From Bacillota bacterium (GTDB lineage Bacteria > Bacillota > Clostridia > Oscillospirales > Oscillospiraceae): a stretch of DNA of 34,706 bases. The stretch covers positions 1-34,706 of the forward strand of contig JAJQFT010000076.1 of assembly GCA_021200975.1 (NCBI GenBank), written 5' to 3'. Below, piece by piece: positions 1-8,461 of this stretch; the stretch's first letter is position 1; the number at the start of each line of letters is the position of its first letter. The translations under genes and the position numbers were made by a program. The notes beneath the pieces were generated by a model. The model was given only the letters and a program-made list of their open reading frames with translations, was not told where the DNA came from and made no database searches.

Positions 1-901
1 ATTCTCCCATTCCCAGCGAATTCAGCAGCTCGAGCGCCTGCTCCCGCACGGCCTCCACCTGCTCCTGCGTCGCCGGCACGTCGCGGCTGCAAACCAGACT
101 GTGGTAGTACTCCTTGGTGAACTTTTTTCCGGTTCCGGGCGCCCAGAGAGCTACATTTAAACTATTGTAATTATAGTCGCTTTTATGCCGGGTATTGACA
201 CCATACATATAGCTGACCTGCCCAGAGATTACGTAAGCATCGAATTGATCGTGTAGGGCGTCAATCTTAGCATTGATTTCCGATTCACTCATACTGGCGA
301 GCTCGGCAGATGTATAGAAATAATAAACCATCGATTTCAGTTCAAATCCGCTGAATTTACTGCTCTCCTGCGCGGTGGGCAGCAGCTCGCGCAGCTCGGC
401 AATCCACTTCTCCAGAAGCGCCCAATCGGACTGCATACTCGAACCAACCGTGTAATCCCCCATGACGGAGGTATAATAATCCTCGTCTAAAAAAGCCTCC
501 CAGATTTCTATCACTTCCTCCAGCTCGGCCGCTGTCCACGGATAGTCGGCCGGGGCGTCCCGGAATTCACAGCTTTCGTCAAAAATGGCGTAGGCAATCC
601 GCTCGGCATCCTCGTTCGTTAAAAAATGCGGCTCTACCAAAAGCACAGGCATATTGGCGGCCGTCACGGTTTCTTCAATGGCAAATTGGAACCCCACGCT
701 TCCGTCGGTGGAGGAAAAGATTTCGTTATAGTTCACGTCCTGTGTCGCATCCGGGGAATTGGTTGCGTCCGCAGAAATGGTTACATTTGCCTCGAATTCA
801 CCGTCGTTTTTGCCCACGACCACCTTTTCCGGCGTTGCCTGACAGGCCGAAAGTCCAAGCAGCGCGGTTAGGAACAAACATAGAACTGCTTTTGCTTTCA
901 T
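1..901 (-). CDS. Putative lipoprotein, C-terminus truncated by window edge (possibly DUF6034-like)
   Basis: Not in the ORF track because it runs off the window. Reverse-complement reading from ATG at 901 gives MKAKAVLCLFLTALLGLSACQATPEKVVVGKNDGEFEANVTISADATNSPDATQ..., open to base 1. Signal peptide with lipobox LSAC; SD-like gaggga upstream. Confidence 0.75.
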   Translation of the reverse strand, partial: MKAKAVLCLFLTALLGLSACQATPEKVVVGKNDGEFEANVTISADATNSPDATQDVNYNEIFSSTDGSVGFQFAIEETVTAANMPVLLVEPHFLTNEDAERIAYAIFDESCEFRDAPADYPWTAAELEEVIEIWEAFLDEDYYTSVMGDYTVGSSMQSDWALLEKWIAELRELLPTAQESSKFSGFELKSMVYYFYTSAELASMSESEINAKIDALHDQFDAYVISGQVSYMYGVNTRHKSDYNYNSLNVALWAPGTGKKFTKEYYHSLVCSRDVPATQEQVEAVREQALELLNSLGMGE

Positions 902-1048
902 CGTTCTCCCTCTTTCCCGATTTTTTCTTTTACCCCTTATAACGATTCTGCCGCCCCAAATTGGACACTTCCTTTGCAAAATTTTTGAATTTCAGCGTTT
1001 TTACCAAATCTGCGCTGAAAATTCTGTGCAGATTGCCGGGCACGGCGC

Positions 1049-1079
1049 AAAAAACCGCGCCGCTTACGCAGCGGCGCGG
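1049..1079 (-). terminator. Rho-independent terminator of the GGGtGRT operon
   Basis: Perfect 9-bp stem ccgcgccgc-ttacgca-gcggcgcgg followed on the minus strand by TTTTTT (plus 1049-1054), just downstream of the stop at 1106. Confidence 0.85.
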
Positions 1080-1105
1080 GAGATTTTTGCTTGTGCGGGC
1101 GGGGC

Positions 1106-2107
1106 TCAGCAGCCAAGCGCCTCGGCCACGGCGACCGCAACGGAAACCGTTGCGCCGACCATGGGGTTGTTGCCCATGCCAAGGAAGCCCATCATCTCCA
1201 CGTGCGCGGGCACGGAGGACGAGCCGGCGAACTGCGCGTCGGAATGCATACGGCCCATCGTATCGGTCATGCCATAGGAGGCGGGGCCGGCGGCCATGTT
1301 ATCCGGGTGCAGGGTGCGCCCTGTGCCGCCGCCGGAGGCGACGGAGAAATACTTCTTGCCCTGCTCGATGCACTCCTTCTTGTAGGTGCCGGCGACGGGG
1401 TGCTGGAAGCGGGTGGGGTTGGTAGAGTTGCCGGTGATGGAAACGTCCACGCCCTCATGGTGCATGATGGCGACGCCCTCACGCACATCGTCTGCGCCGT
1501 AGCAGCGGACAGCGGCGCGCTCGCCCTCAGAATAGGGATATTCCTTCACAACCGTCAGCTCGCCGGTGTAATAGTCGAACTTGGTCTGCACATAGGTGAA
1601 GCCGTTGATGCGGGAGATGATCTGCGCCGCGTCCTTGCCCAAGCCGTTGAGGATCACGCGCAGCGGCTCCTTGCGCGCCTTGTTGGCGGAGCGGGCGATG
1701 CCGATCGCGCCCTCGGCGGCGGCGAAGGACTCGTGCCCGGCCAGGAAAGCGAAGCACTTGGTTTCGTCGCGCAGGAGCATCGCGCCCAAATTGCCGTGCC
1801 CGAGGCCAACCTTGCGATCCTCGGCAACGGAGCCGTCGATGCAGAAGGCCTGCAGGCCGATGCCGATGGCCTCGGCAGCCTCGGCCGCGCTGGTCACGCC
1901 CTTCCGGATGGCGATGGCGGCGCCCACGGTGTAGGCCCAGCAGGCGTTCTCAAAGCAGATGGGCTGGATAGCCTTCACGATTTCATAGGGATCGAAGCCC
2001 TTGGCCTGGCAGATCTCGCGGCATTCCTCCACGGAGCCGATGCCATACTGCGCGAGGACGCCGTTAATCTTGTCGATTCTTCTTTCGTAGCTTTCAAACA
2101 ATGCCAT
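1106..2107 (-). CDS. GGGtGRT family protein (function unknown)
   Basis: 333-aa ORF containing the signature FSVASGGGTGRTLHPDNMAAGPASYG; located directly downstream of a NifU-like gene. Confidence 0.88.
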   Translation of the reverse strand: MALFESYERRIDKINGVLAQYGIGSVEECREICQAKGFDPYEIVKAIQPICFENACWAYTVGAAIAIRKGVTSAAEAAEAIGIGLQAFCIDGSVAEDRKVGLGHGNLGAMLLRDETKCFAFLAGHESFAAAEGAIGIARSANKARKEPLRVILNGLGKDAAQIISRINGFTYVQTKFDYYTGELTVVKEYPYSEGERAAVRCYGADDVREGVAIMHHEGVDVSITGNSTNPTRFQHPVAGTYKKECIEQGKKYFSVASGGGTGRTLHPDNMAAGPASYGMTDTMGRMHSDAQFAGSSSVPAHVEMMGFLGMGNNPMVGATVSVAVAVAEALGC

Positions 2108-2122
2108 TTCTTCGTCCTCCTC

Positions 2123-2815
2123 TTAGTCCTTGCGGGGGTCGATATACTTGGCCGCGGTATCGAAGCGGCCGTAGTGACCCTTGGCCTTCTCCAGCGCGGT
2201 TGCGGCATCGTCGCCCTTCTTGATGAAGTCCATCATCTTGCCCAGATTGATGAATTCATAGCCGATGATCTGGTTCTCCTCGTCGAGCGCGCAGCGAGTA
2301 ACATAGCCCTCCGCCATCTCAAGGTAGCGTGGGCCCTTGGCCTTGGTGGCGAACATGGTGCCGACCTGGCTGCGCAGCCCCTTGCCCAAATCCTCGAGCG
2401 AGGCGCCGACCACGAGGCCGCCCTCGCTGAACGCGGACTGGCTACGGCCGTAGACGATTTGCAGGAACAGCTCCCGCATGGCGGTGTTGATAGCGTCGCA
2501 CACGAGGTCGGTATTGAGCGCCTCGAGGATGGTCTTGCCGATGAGAATCTCGGCAGCCATGGCGGCGGAGTGGGTCATGCCGGAGCAGCCGATGGTTTCC
2601 ACCAGCGCCTCCTCGATCACGCCCTCCTTGATGTTCAGGGTCAGCTTGCACGCGCCCTGCTGCGGCGCACACCAGCCGATGCCGTGGGTGAATCCGCTGA
2701 TGTCCTTGATTTCCGTCGCCTGTACCCACTTGCCCTCCTCGGGGATGGGGGCGGGGCCGTGATAGGCGCCCTTGGCCACGGAGCACATGTTTTGAACTTC
2801 TGCACTATAAATCAT
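2123..2815 (-). CDS. Iron-sulfur cluster assembly scaffold (NifU-N-like) protein
   Basis: 230-aa ORF with NifU-like core (CKLTLNIKEGVIEEALVETIGCSGMTHSAAMAAEILIGKTILEAL); SD aaagga upstream. Confidence 0.85.
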   Translation of the reverse strand: MIYSAEVQNMCSVAKGAYHGPAPIPEEGKWVQATEIKDISGFTHGIGWCAPQQGACKLTLNIKEGVIEEALVETIGCSGMTHSAAMAAEILIGKTILEALNTDLVCDAINTAMRELFLQIVYGRSQSAFSEGGLVVGASLEDLGKGLRSQVGTMFATKAKGPRYLEMAEGYVTRCALDEENQIIGYEFINLGKMMDFIKKGDDAATALEKAKGHYGRFDTAAKYIDPRKD

Positions 2816-2835
2816 GGCAAATTTCCTTTCTTTTC

Positions 2836-2855
2836 AAAAAGCAGAACGCTTCTGC
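2836..2855 (-). terminator. Terminator-like hairpin in the 5' leader of the NifU-like/GGGtGRT operon
   Basis: Minus strand GCAGAA-GCG-TTCTGC-TTTTT between the promoter (-10 at 2874-2879) and the start codon at 2815. Confidence 0.45.
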
Positions 2856-2873
2856 CTTTGGAATCTACTGATT

Positions 2874-2902
2874 ATTATACCCAAGCGGGAGAAAAATGTC
2901 AA
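2874..2902 (-). promoter_or_regulatory. Sigma-A promoter for the NifU-like/GGGtGRT operon
   Basis: Minus strand TTGACA-N17-TATAAT, perfect consensus hexamers and spacing. Confidence 0.85.
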
Positions 2903-3045
2903 TTCCCCCGCGCACAAAAAGCGCGGAAAATTTGCCCGCGCGCATAAAAAAACGCGCCCGGGGAAAACTGCTCGTGAATTTCCGGAAGGCGACGGGCGGC
3001 AGCTCCGCCGTGCCCGCGGCGCGCCGGCAAAAAGGAGGAATGGCT

Positions 3046-3210
3046 ATGAACTGCAACGCCAACAGGTGCATCGAATGCACCGTCCGCGAATGCGCGAACC
3101 ACTGCAGCACCGAAAACTATTGCAGCCTCGACCGCATTCTGGTCGGCACGCACGAATGCGACCCGACGCAGGACGCCTGCACCGACTGCATGAGCTTCCA
3201 GAGAAAGTAA
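3046..3210 (+). CDS. Small Cys-rich protein, DUF1540 domain
   Basis: MNCNANRCIECTVRECANHCSTENYCSLDRILVGTHECDPTQDACTDCMSFQRK; SD aaaggagg at 3031-3038 fits ATG 3046 better than the in-frame ATG at 3040. Confidence 0.82.
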   Translation: MNCNANRCIECTVRECANHCSTENYCSLDRILVGTHECDPTQDACTDCMSFQRK

Positions 3211-3217
3211 TCCGGCG

Positions 3218-3249
3218 CCCGGCGCGGCCAATGGCCGCGCCGGGTTTTT
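3218..3249 (+). terminator. Rho-independent terminator after the DUF1540 gene
   Basis: cccggcgcggcc-aat-ggccgcgccggg-ttttt, 12-bp perfect stem. Confidence 0.9.
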
Positions 3250-3268
3250 ATGAGGAAGATAGCCGGTC

Positions 3269-5467
3269 TTACAGGTGCAGCACCCGGTCCTTAATCTCCT
3301 GCGTGCGCCCCTGATTCCAGAATTGCGTGCCGATGTAGCCGCAGGTCCGGCGGGCAACGTTCATCTTGCTCTGGTCGGTATTGCCGCACTGCGGGCAACG
3401 CCAGACGAGCTTGCCATCGTCCTCGACGATTTCAATCTCGCCGTCGTAGCCGCATTCCTGGCAGTAGTCGGACTTGGTGTTCAGCTCGGCGTAGATGATA
3501 TTGTCATAGATGAACTGCATCACCTCGAGCACCGCGTCGATATTCTGCTGCATATTAGGCACCTCGACATAGCTGATGGCGCCGCCGGGACTGAGGTGCT
3601 GGAACTGCGCCTCGAAGGAGAGCTTCGTAAAGGCGTCAATCGGCTCGCTCACATGGACGTGATAGGAATTGGTGATGTAATTCTTATCGGTGATGCCGGG
3701 GATGATGCCAAAGCGCTTTTGCAGGCACTTGGCGAACTTGTAGGTGGTCGATTCGAGCGGCGTGCCGTAAAGCGAGAAGTCGATATTGTGCATTTCCTTC
3801 CACTTTTTGCACCCGGCGTTCAGCGCGTGCATAATCTCGAGCGCGAAGGGGGTCGCCTCCGGGTCGGTGTGGGATTTGCCGGTCATGTACTTGACGCATT
3901 CATACAGCCCCGCGTAGCCCAGCGAGATGGTGGAGTAGCCGTTGAAGAGCAGCTTGTCAATCGGCTCGCCCTTGGGCAGCCGCGCCAGCGCGCCGTACTG
4001 CCACAGAATGGGCGCGGCATCCGAGAGCGTGCCCTTGAGCCGCTCGTGGCGGCACATCAGCGCGCGGTGGCAGAGCTCCATGCGCTCGTCGAAAATCTCC
4101 CAGAATTTTCCAATGTCCCGCCCGGAGGACAGGGCGATATCCGGCAGGTTCAGCGTGACGACGCCCTGATTGAAGCGGCCGTAGTACTTATGCTTGCCCG
4201 GCACATAGTTGCCGGCGTTGGCGATATTGCCGATGCCCGCGTCGGTAAAGCGGTCGGGTGTGAGGAAGGAGCGGCAGCCCATGCACACATATACGTCGCC
4301 CTTGAGCTCGAGCATCTTCTTCTCGGAGATATAGTCGGGCACCATGCGCTTGGCGGTGCATTCGGCGGCCAGACGTGTGAGGTACCAGTAGGGCGTGCCC
4401 TCGCGGATATTGTCCTCCTCCAGCACATAAATCAGCTTGGGGAAGGCGGGGGTAATCCACACGCCCTTCTCGTTTTTCACGCCCTGATAGCGCTGGCGCA
4501 GCATCTCCTCGATAATCAGCGCCAAATCCTGCTTCTCCTGCTCGTTGCGCGCCTCATTGAGATACATGAAAACGGTGATGAAGGGCGCCTGCCCATTGGT
4601 GGTCATCAGCGTCACAACCTGATACTGGATGGTCTGCACGCCGCGGCTGACCTCTTCGCGCAGATTCGCCTCCACAAGCCGGGAGAGCTGCTCCTCGGTG
4701 ACCTGCACGCCGTTTTCCTCCATCCGTGAGAGCACGTTCCGGCGGATTTTTTCGCGGCTTACCTGCACGAAGGGCGCCAGATGCGTCAGCGAGATGGATT
4801 GCCCGCCGTACTGGTTGGAGGCCACCTGCGCGATAATCTGCGTGGCGATGTTGCAGGCGGTGGAGAACGAATGCGGCTTTTCAATCAGCGTGCCGGAAAT
4901 GACCGTGCCGTTTTGCAGCATATCCTCGAGGTTGACGAGGTCGCAGTTGTGCATGTGCTGGGCGTAGTAATCGGCGTCGTGGAAGTGGATGATGCCGCTC
5001 TCGTGCGCCTCCACAATATCCTTGGGCAGCAGGATGCGGCTGGTAATGTCCTTGCTCACCTCGCCGGCCATGTAGTCGCGCTGCACAGCGTTGATGGTGG
5101 GGTTCTTATTGGCGTTTTCCTGCTTGACCTCCTCGTTGTTGCTTTCGATGAGGGTGAGGATGCGGTCGTCGGTCGTGTTGGCCTGCCGGGCGAGGCTGCG
5201 GGTGAAGCGGTAGGTGATGTACTGCTTGGCCACCTCAAAGGCGCCGTGCGCCATGATGGCCTTCTCCACAAGGTCCTGAATCTCCTCCACCGAGGGGCTG
5301 CGCCCCATCTCCTCGCAGGCGACCTGCACGCTCTGGCAGATGCGGTCGATCTGCACCGGGGTCATGCGCACCGCCTCCTCGGCAGCCGCGTTGGCCTTGG
5401 TTACCGCCGTGCGGATTTTTTCAAGGTCGAACGAGACCTCCGCGCCGTTGCGCTTAATGATTTTCAT
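3269..5467 (-). CDS. nrdD: Anaerobic ribonucleoside-triphosphate reductase (class III)
   Basis: 732 aa; N-terminal ATP-cone (MKIIKRNGAEVSFDLEKI), C-terminal CxxC...CxxC zinc site (CQECG..CPQCG) and glycyl-radical motif RRTCGYIGTQFWNQGR. Confidence 0.97.
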   Translation of the reverse strand: MKIIKRNGAEVSFDLEKIRTAVTKANAAAEEAVRMTPVQIDRICQSVQVACEEMGRSPSVEEIQDLVEKAIMAHGAFEVAKQYITYRFTRSLARQANTTDDRILTLIESNNEEVKQENANKNPTINAVQRDYMAGEVSKDITSRILLPKDIVEAHESGIIHFHDADYYAQHMHNCDLVNLEDMLQNGTVISGTLIEKPHSFSTACNIATQIIAQVASNQYGGQSISLTHLAPFVQVSREKIRRNVLSRMEENGVQVTEEQLSRLVEANLREEVSRGVQTIQYQVVTLMTTNGQAPFITVFMYLNEARNEQEKQDLALIIEEMLRQRYQGVKNEKGVWITPAFPKLIYVLEEDNIREGTPYWYLTRLAAECTAKRMVPDYISEKKMLELKGDVYVCMGCRSFLTPDRFTDAGIGNIANAGNYVPGKHKYYGRFNQGVVTLNLPDIALSSGRDIGKFWEIFDERMELCHRALMCRHERLKGTLSDAAPILWQYGALARLPKGEPIDKLLFNGYSTISLGYAGLYECVKYMTGKSHTDPEATPFALEIMHALNAGCKKWKEMHNIDFSLYGTPLESTTYKFAKCLQKRFGIIPGITDKNYITNSYHVHVSEPIDAFTKLSFEAQFQHLSPGGAISYVEVPNMQQNIDAVLEVMQFIYDNIIYAELNTKSDYCQECGYDGEIEIVEDDGKLVWRCPQCGNTDQSKMNVARRTCGYIGTQFWNQGRTQEIKDRVLHL

Positions 5468-5509
5468 ATTCCTTTTCCTCCATAGGGGTTATTTTCTCGT
5501 GCAGACCCT

Positions 5510-5561
5510 ATTATACTACATCTTGTGGTCAAATGCAAGAGGCAATTACAAAATATTGTGG
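5510..5561 (-). promoter_or_regulatory. nrdD promoter with two candidate NrdR boxes
   Basis: Minus strand CCACAATATTTTGTAA (5546-5561) and CCACAAGATGTAGTAT (5513-5528), start-to-start 33 bp; the second overlaps a -10 TATAAT (5510-5515). Confidence 0.65.
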
Positions 5562-5666
5562 TGAAAATGGAAATTCGCAAAAAAGTCAGAAAATCCCCCG
5601 CTTTTTCCGCCGCAGCGCAGCGCGAAAAATGTTTCAAAAAAAGCCATGAAAAGGGAAAAGCGGCGA

Positions 5667-5695
5667 TTGAAATTCTATCTGAAATCGAGTATAAT
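5667..5695 (+). promoter_or_regulatory. Sigma-A promoter upstream of galM
   Basis: TTGAAA-N17-TATAAT. Confidence 0.75.
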
Positions 5696-5741
5696 GGGCT
5701 TCATGCAGGCACGGATTTCCCTGCGGAAAGGATTTGAAAAA

Positions 5742-6767
5742 ATGAAAAAATCTCCCCTTGGCGCGCTGCCGGATGGGCGCGTGGCGCAGCTATATGAAAT
5801 TTCCTCCGATTGCGTGACCGCCGTGGTATCCGACCTTGGCGCGAATCTCGTGCGTCTGCTTGTCCCCGGCCGGGATGGGAGCCGCGCGGATGTGGTTCTG
5901 GGCTTCGACGACCCGGCAGGCTACCTTGACCCGAGCGGCGGCTCCGTCGGCGCGGTGGTCGGGCGCAACGCCAACCGCGTGGCGCTCGCGCGCTTTTCCA
6001 TCGGCGGCGAAACCGTGCAGCTTGCGCGCAACGAGGGCGAAAATAATCTCCATAGCGGCCCGGCGTACTACTACTTCCGGCTCTGGGAGGTCGAGCAGCA
6101 CACGCGCGAGCGCATCGTTCTGCGTCTGGACAGCCCGGATGGCGACCAGGGCTTCCCCGGCAACGCCACCGTGCGGGTGACCTACCGCATCGAGGGCGAC
6201 AGCCTGCACCTGATTTATGACGGGATCAGCGACCGCGACACCGTATTCAACATGACGAACCACAGCTATTTCAATCTCTGCGGGCACGACAAGCCGGAAA
6301 AGGCGATGTCGCAGCTGCTGTGTATCCCCGGGGAGCGCTTCGCGGTGGCGGACGCGGCCTCCATCCCCACCGGCGAGCTGCGCCCCGTCGCGAACACGCC
6401 GATGGATTTCCGCAAGCCGAAGCCCATCGGGCGCGACATTGACCAGCCCTATGAGCCGCTGCTCCTACAGGGCGGCTACGACCATAGCTTCGAGGCGGCG
6501 CAGCCGGTATGTGCGGTGCTGTCCGACCCCGCCTCCGGACGGATGATGACGGTATCGACCACCTGCCCGGCGGTGCAGCTCTACGCCGCCAATTTCCTCA
6601 ACCCCACGACGGGCAAGGACGGCGCGCGCTACGACCGGCGCGGTGCGGTATGCCTGGAAACGCAGTTCCACCCCGACACCGTGCATCACCCCGATTGGCC
6701 GCAGAGCATCGTGAAGGCGGGCGAGCCCTACCACAGCGAAACCGTTTTTCGCTTCACGGTGCAGTAG
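5742..6767 (+). CDS. galM: Aldose 1-epimerase (galactose mutarotase)
   Basis: GRNANRVALARFSIGG, NNLHSGP, NMTNHSYFNLCGH and CLETQFHPD motifs. Start placed at ATG 5742 (MKKSPLGAL) because the promoter lies at 5667-5695, making the longer ORF start at 5646 unlikely. Confidence 0.9.
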   Translation: MKKSPLGALPDGRVAQLYEISSDCVTAVVSDLGANLVRLLVPGRDGSRADVVLGFDDPAGYLDPSGGSVGAVVGRNANRVALARFSIGGETVQLARNEGENNLHSGPAYYYFRLWEVEQHTRERIVLRLDSPDGDQGFPGNATVRVTYRIEGDSLHLIYDGISDRDTVFNMTNHSYFNLCGHDKPEKAMSQLLCIPGERFAVADAASIPTGELRPVANTPMDFRKPKPIGRDIDQPYEPLLLQGGYDHSFEAAQPVCAVLSDPASGRMMTVSTTCPAVQLYAANFLNPTTGKDGARYDRRGAVCLETQFHPDTVHHPDWPQSIVKAGEPYHSETVFRFTVQ

Positions 6768-6769
6768 GC

Positions 6770-7573
6770 ATGGAGAAAAAGGAGCTTTCCCGCATCCGCC
6801 TGTGGCTGTTCGACTTAGACGGCACGCTCTACCTCGGCGAGCGGATTTTTTCCTTCACCGGCCCGCTGCTGGACGCCATCCGCAAAAGCGGCGGGAAATA
6901 CCTGTTTTTGACCAACAATTCCTCCCGCAGCGTGGAGGACGCCGTGAAGAAGCTCGCGCGGCTCGGCATTGCCTCGGCCAAGGGCGACTTCGTCACCTCC
7001 TCGCAGGCGACGGCGCTGTACCTGCTGCGCGCGCACCCCGGCCGGCGGCTATACATCTGCGGCACCGAGAGCCTGAAAGCCGAGCTGCATGCGCACGGCT
7101 TCCCCATTGCCGGGAGCTGGCGGGAGGCGGAGGCCGTGGTGGTCGGCTTCGATACCGAGCTGACCTTCCGCAAGCTGGAGGATGTATGCCGCCTGCTTGC
7201 CGCGCGGCCGGAGCTGCCCTATATCGCGACGAATCCCGACCTTGTCTGCCCAGTGGAATTCGGCTCTGTGCCCGACTGCGGCAGCATCTGCGCCATGCTG
7301 CGCAACGCCACGGCGCGTGAGCCGCTGGTGATTGGAAAGCCCAGCCCCCTGATGGTGGAGCTGGCAATGGAGCGCTGGGGCTTCGCGCCCGGCGAAACGG
7401 CCGTGGTCGGCGACCGGCTCTACACCGATATTCGCTGCGCCCGCAGCGCCGGCGTCACCGGCATTGCGGTGCTTTCGGGCGAGACGGACAGGCAGATGCT
7501 CGCCGAATCGCCGGATGTGCCGGATTTGGTGCTGCAAAACGCGGGCGAAATCATCCCCTATCTGAAAGGCTGA
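6770..7573 (+). CDS. HAD-IIA family hydrolase (NagD/phosphoglycolate-phosphatase-like)
   Basis: WLFDLDGTLYLG, FLTNNSSRS, IGKPSPLM and VVGDRLYTDI motifs; ATG at 6770 is 2 bp after the galM stop. The ORF-track start at 6509 is inside galM. Confidence 0.9.
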   Translation: MEKKELSRIRLWLFDLDGTLYLGERIFSFTGPLLDAIRKSGGKYLFLTNNSSRSVEDAVKKLARLGIASAKGDFVTSSQATALYLLRAHPGRRLYICGTESLKAELHAHGFPIAGSWREAEAVVVGFDTELTFRKLEDVCRLLAARPELPYIATNPDLVCPVEFGSVPDCGSICAMLRNATAREPLVIGKPSPLMVELAMERWGFAPGETAVVGDRLYTDIRCARSAGVTGIAVLSGETDRQMLAESPDVPDLVLQNAGEIIPYLKG

Positions 7574-8461
7574 ATGGCTATGCTGACAAAGCAGGAATTT
7601 ACCGAAAAAATCGCCGCGGGCTACTGGCTGCTCGACGGCGGCACCGGCACCAATTTGCGCGCGATGGGAATGCCGCGCGAGGCCTGCGCGGAGGAATGGA
7701 TCCTCGCGCACCCAGAGAAGCTGCTCGCCCTTCAGAAAAGTTATGTAAACTCCGGAAGCAAAATCCTCCTCGCACCCACCTTTCAGGCGACGCCTGCGGC
7801 GCTCGAGCGGGTCGGCCTCGCCGGGCAGACCGAGCGCGTCAACGCCGCGCTGGTCGCGCTCTCGCGCGCGGCAGGGCCCGGCTGCCTGATTGCCGGGGAC
7901 ATGACCACGATGGCGGGCGTGACCGAGAGCTGGGACACCGCGAATTTTGACTTTATGGTAGAAAATTACCGCCGTCAGATTCGCGGGCTTCTCGACGGCG
8001 GGGCGGATTTTCTGTTTGCCGAAACGCTGGTCTACCCCCAGGAGGCGGAGGCGATTTTCACCGCCGCCTGCCTCGAGGAGGCGGGGGCAGCGGTATTCAG
8101 CTTCACGATGCAGCCCGACGGCACGCTCTTCTCCGGCGCGGACGCGCGGGAGGTGCTGCGCGAGCTTGAACGCATGGGCGCGGCGGCCGTGGGCTTCAAC
8201 TGCGTGGCGGCGGGCGCGGATACCGCGGCGCTGGTTTCCCGCCTGCGGCGGCAGCTGCGCGCGCCACTGGTGTGCAAGCCGAACGCGGGTATGCCCACCA
8301 TCGACGCCGCCGGGAACGCCGTCTACCCGATGGGCAGCGACGAATTTGCCGGGATTCTGGCGGATTGCCGCGCCGCCGGCGCGACCCTGCTCGGCGGCTG
8401 CTGCGGCACGGACGCGGCCTATATCGCCGCTTTCGCCGCGCGCGTCAGGGGCAGGGAATAG
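7574..8461 (+). CDS. Homocysteine S-methyltransferase family protein
   Basis: LLDGGTGTNLRAMG..., C-terminal GGCCGT zinc-binding motif; start abuts the HAD stop (ATG 7574, alternative ATG 7580). Confidence 0.88.
   Translation: MAMLTKQEFTEKIAAGYWLLDGGTGTNLRAMGMPREACAEEWILAHPEKLLALQKSYVNSGSKILLAPTFQATPAALERVGLAGQTERVNAALVALSRAAGPGCLIAGDMTTMAGVTESWDTANFDFMVENYRRQIRGLLDGGADFLFAETLVYPQEAEAIFTAACLEEAGAAVFSFTMQPDGTLFSGADAREVLRELERMGAAAVGFNCVAAGADTAALVSRLRRQLRAPLVCKPNAGMPTIDAAGNAVYPMGSDEFAGILADCRAAGATLLGGCCGTDAAYIAAFAARVRGRE

Noticed and set aside
1091-2947. 618-aa plus-strand ORF opposite the GGGtGRT/NifU-like genes
   Set aside because: Antisense shadow of two well-supported genes; no SD or recognisable domains.
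3275-4729. 484-aa plus-strand ORF opposite nrdD
   Set aside because: Antisense shadow; nrdD motifs are unambiguous on the minus strand.
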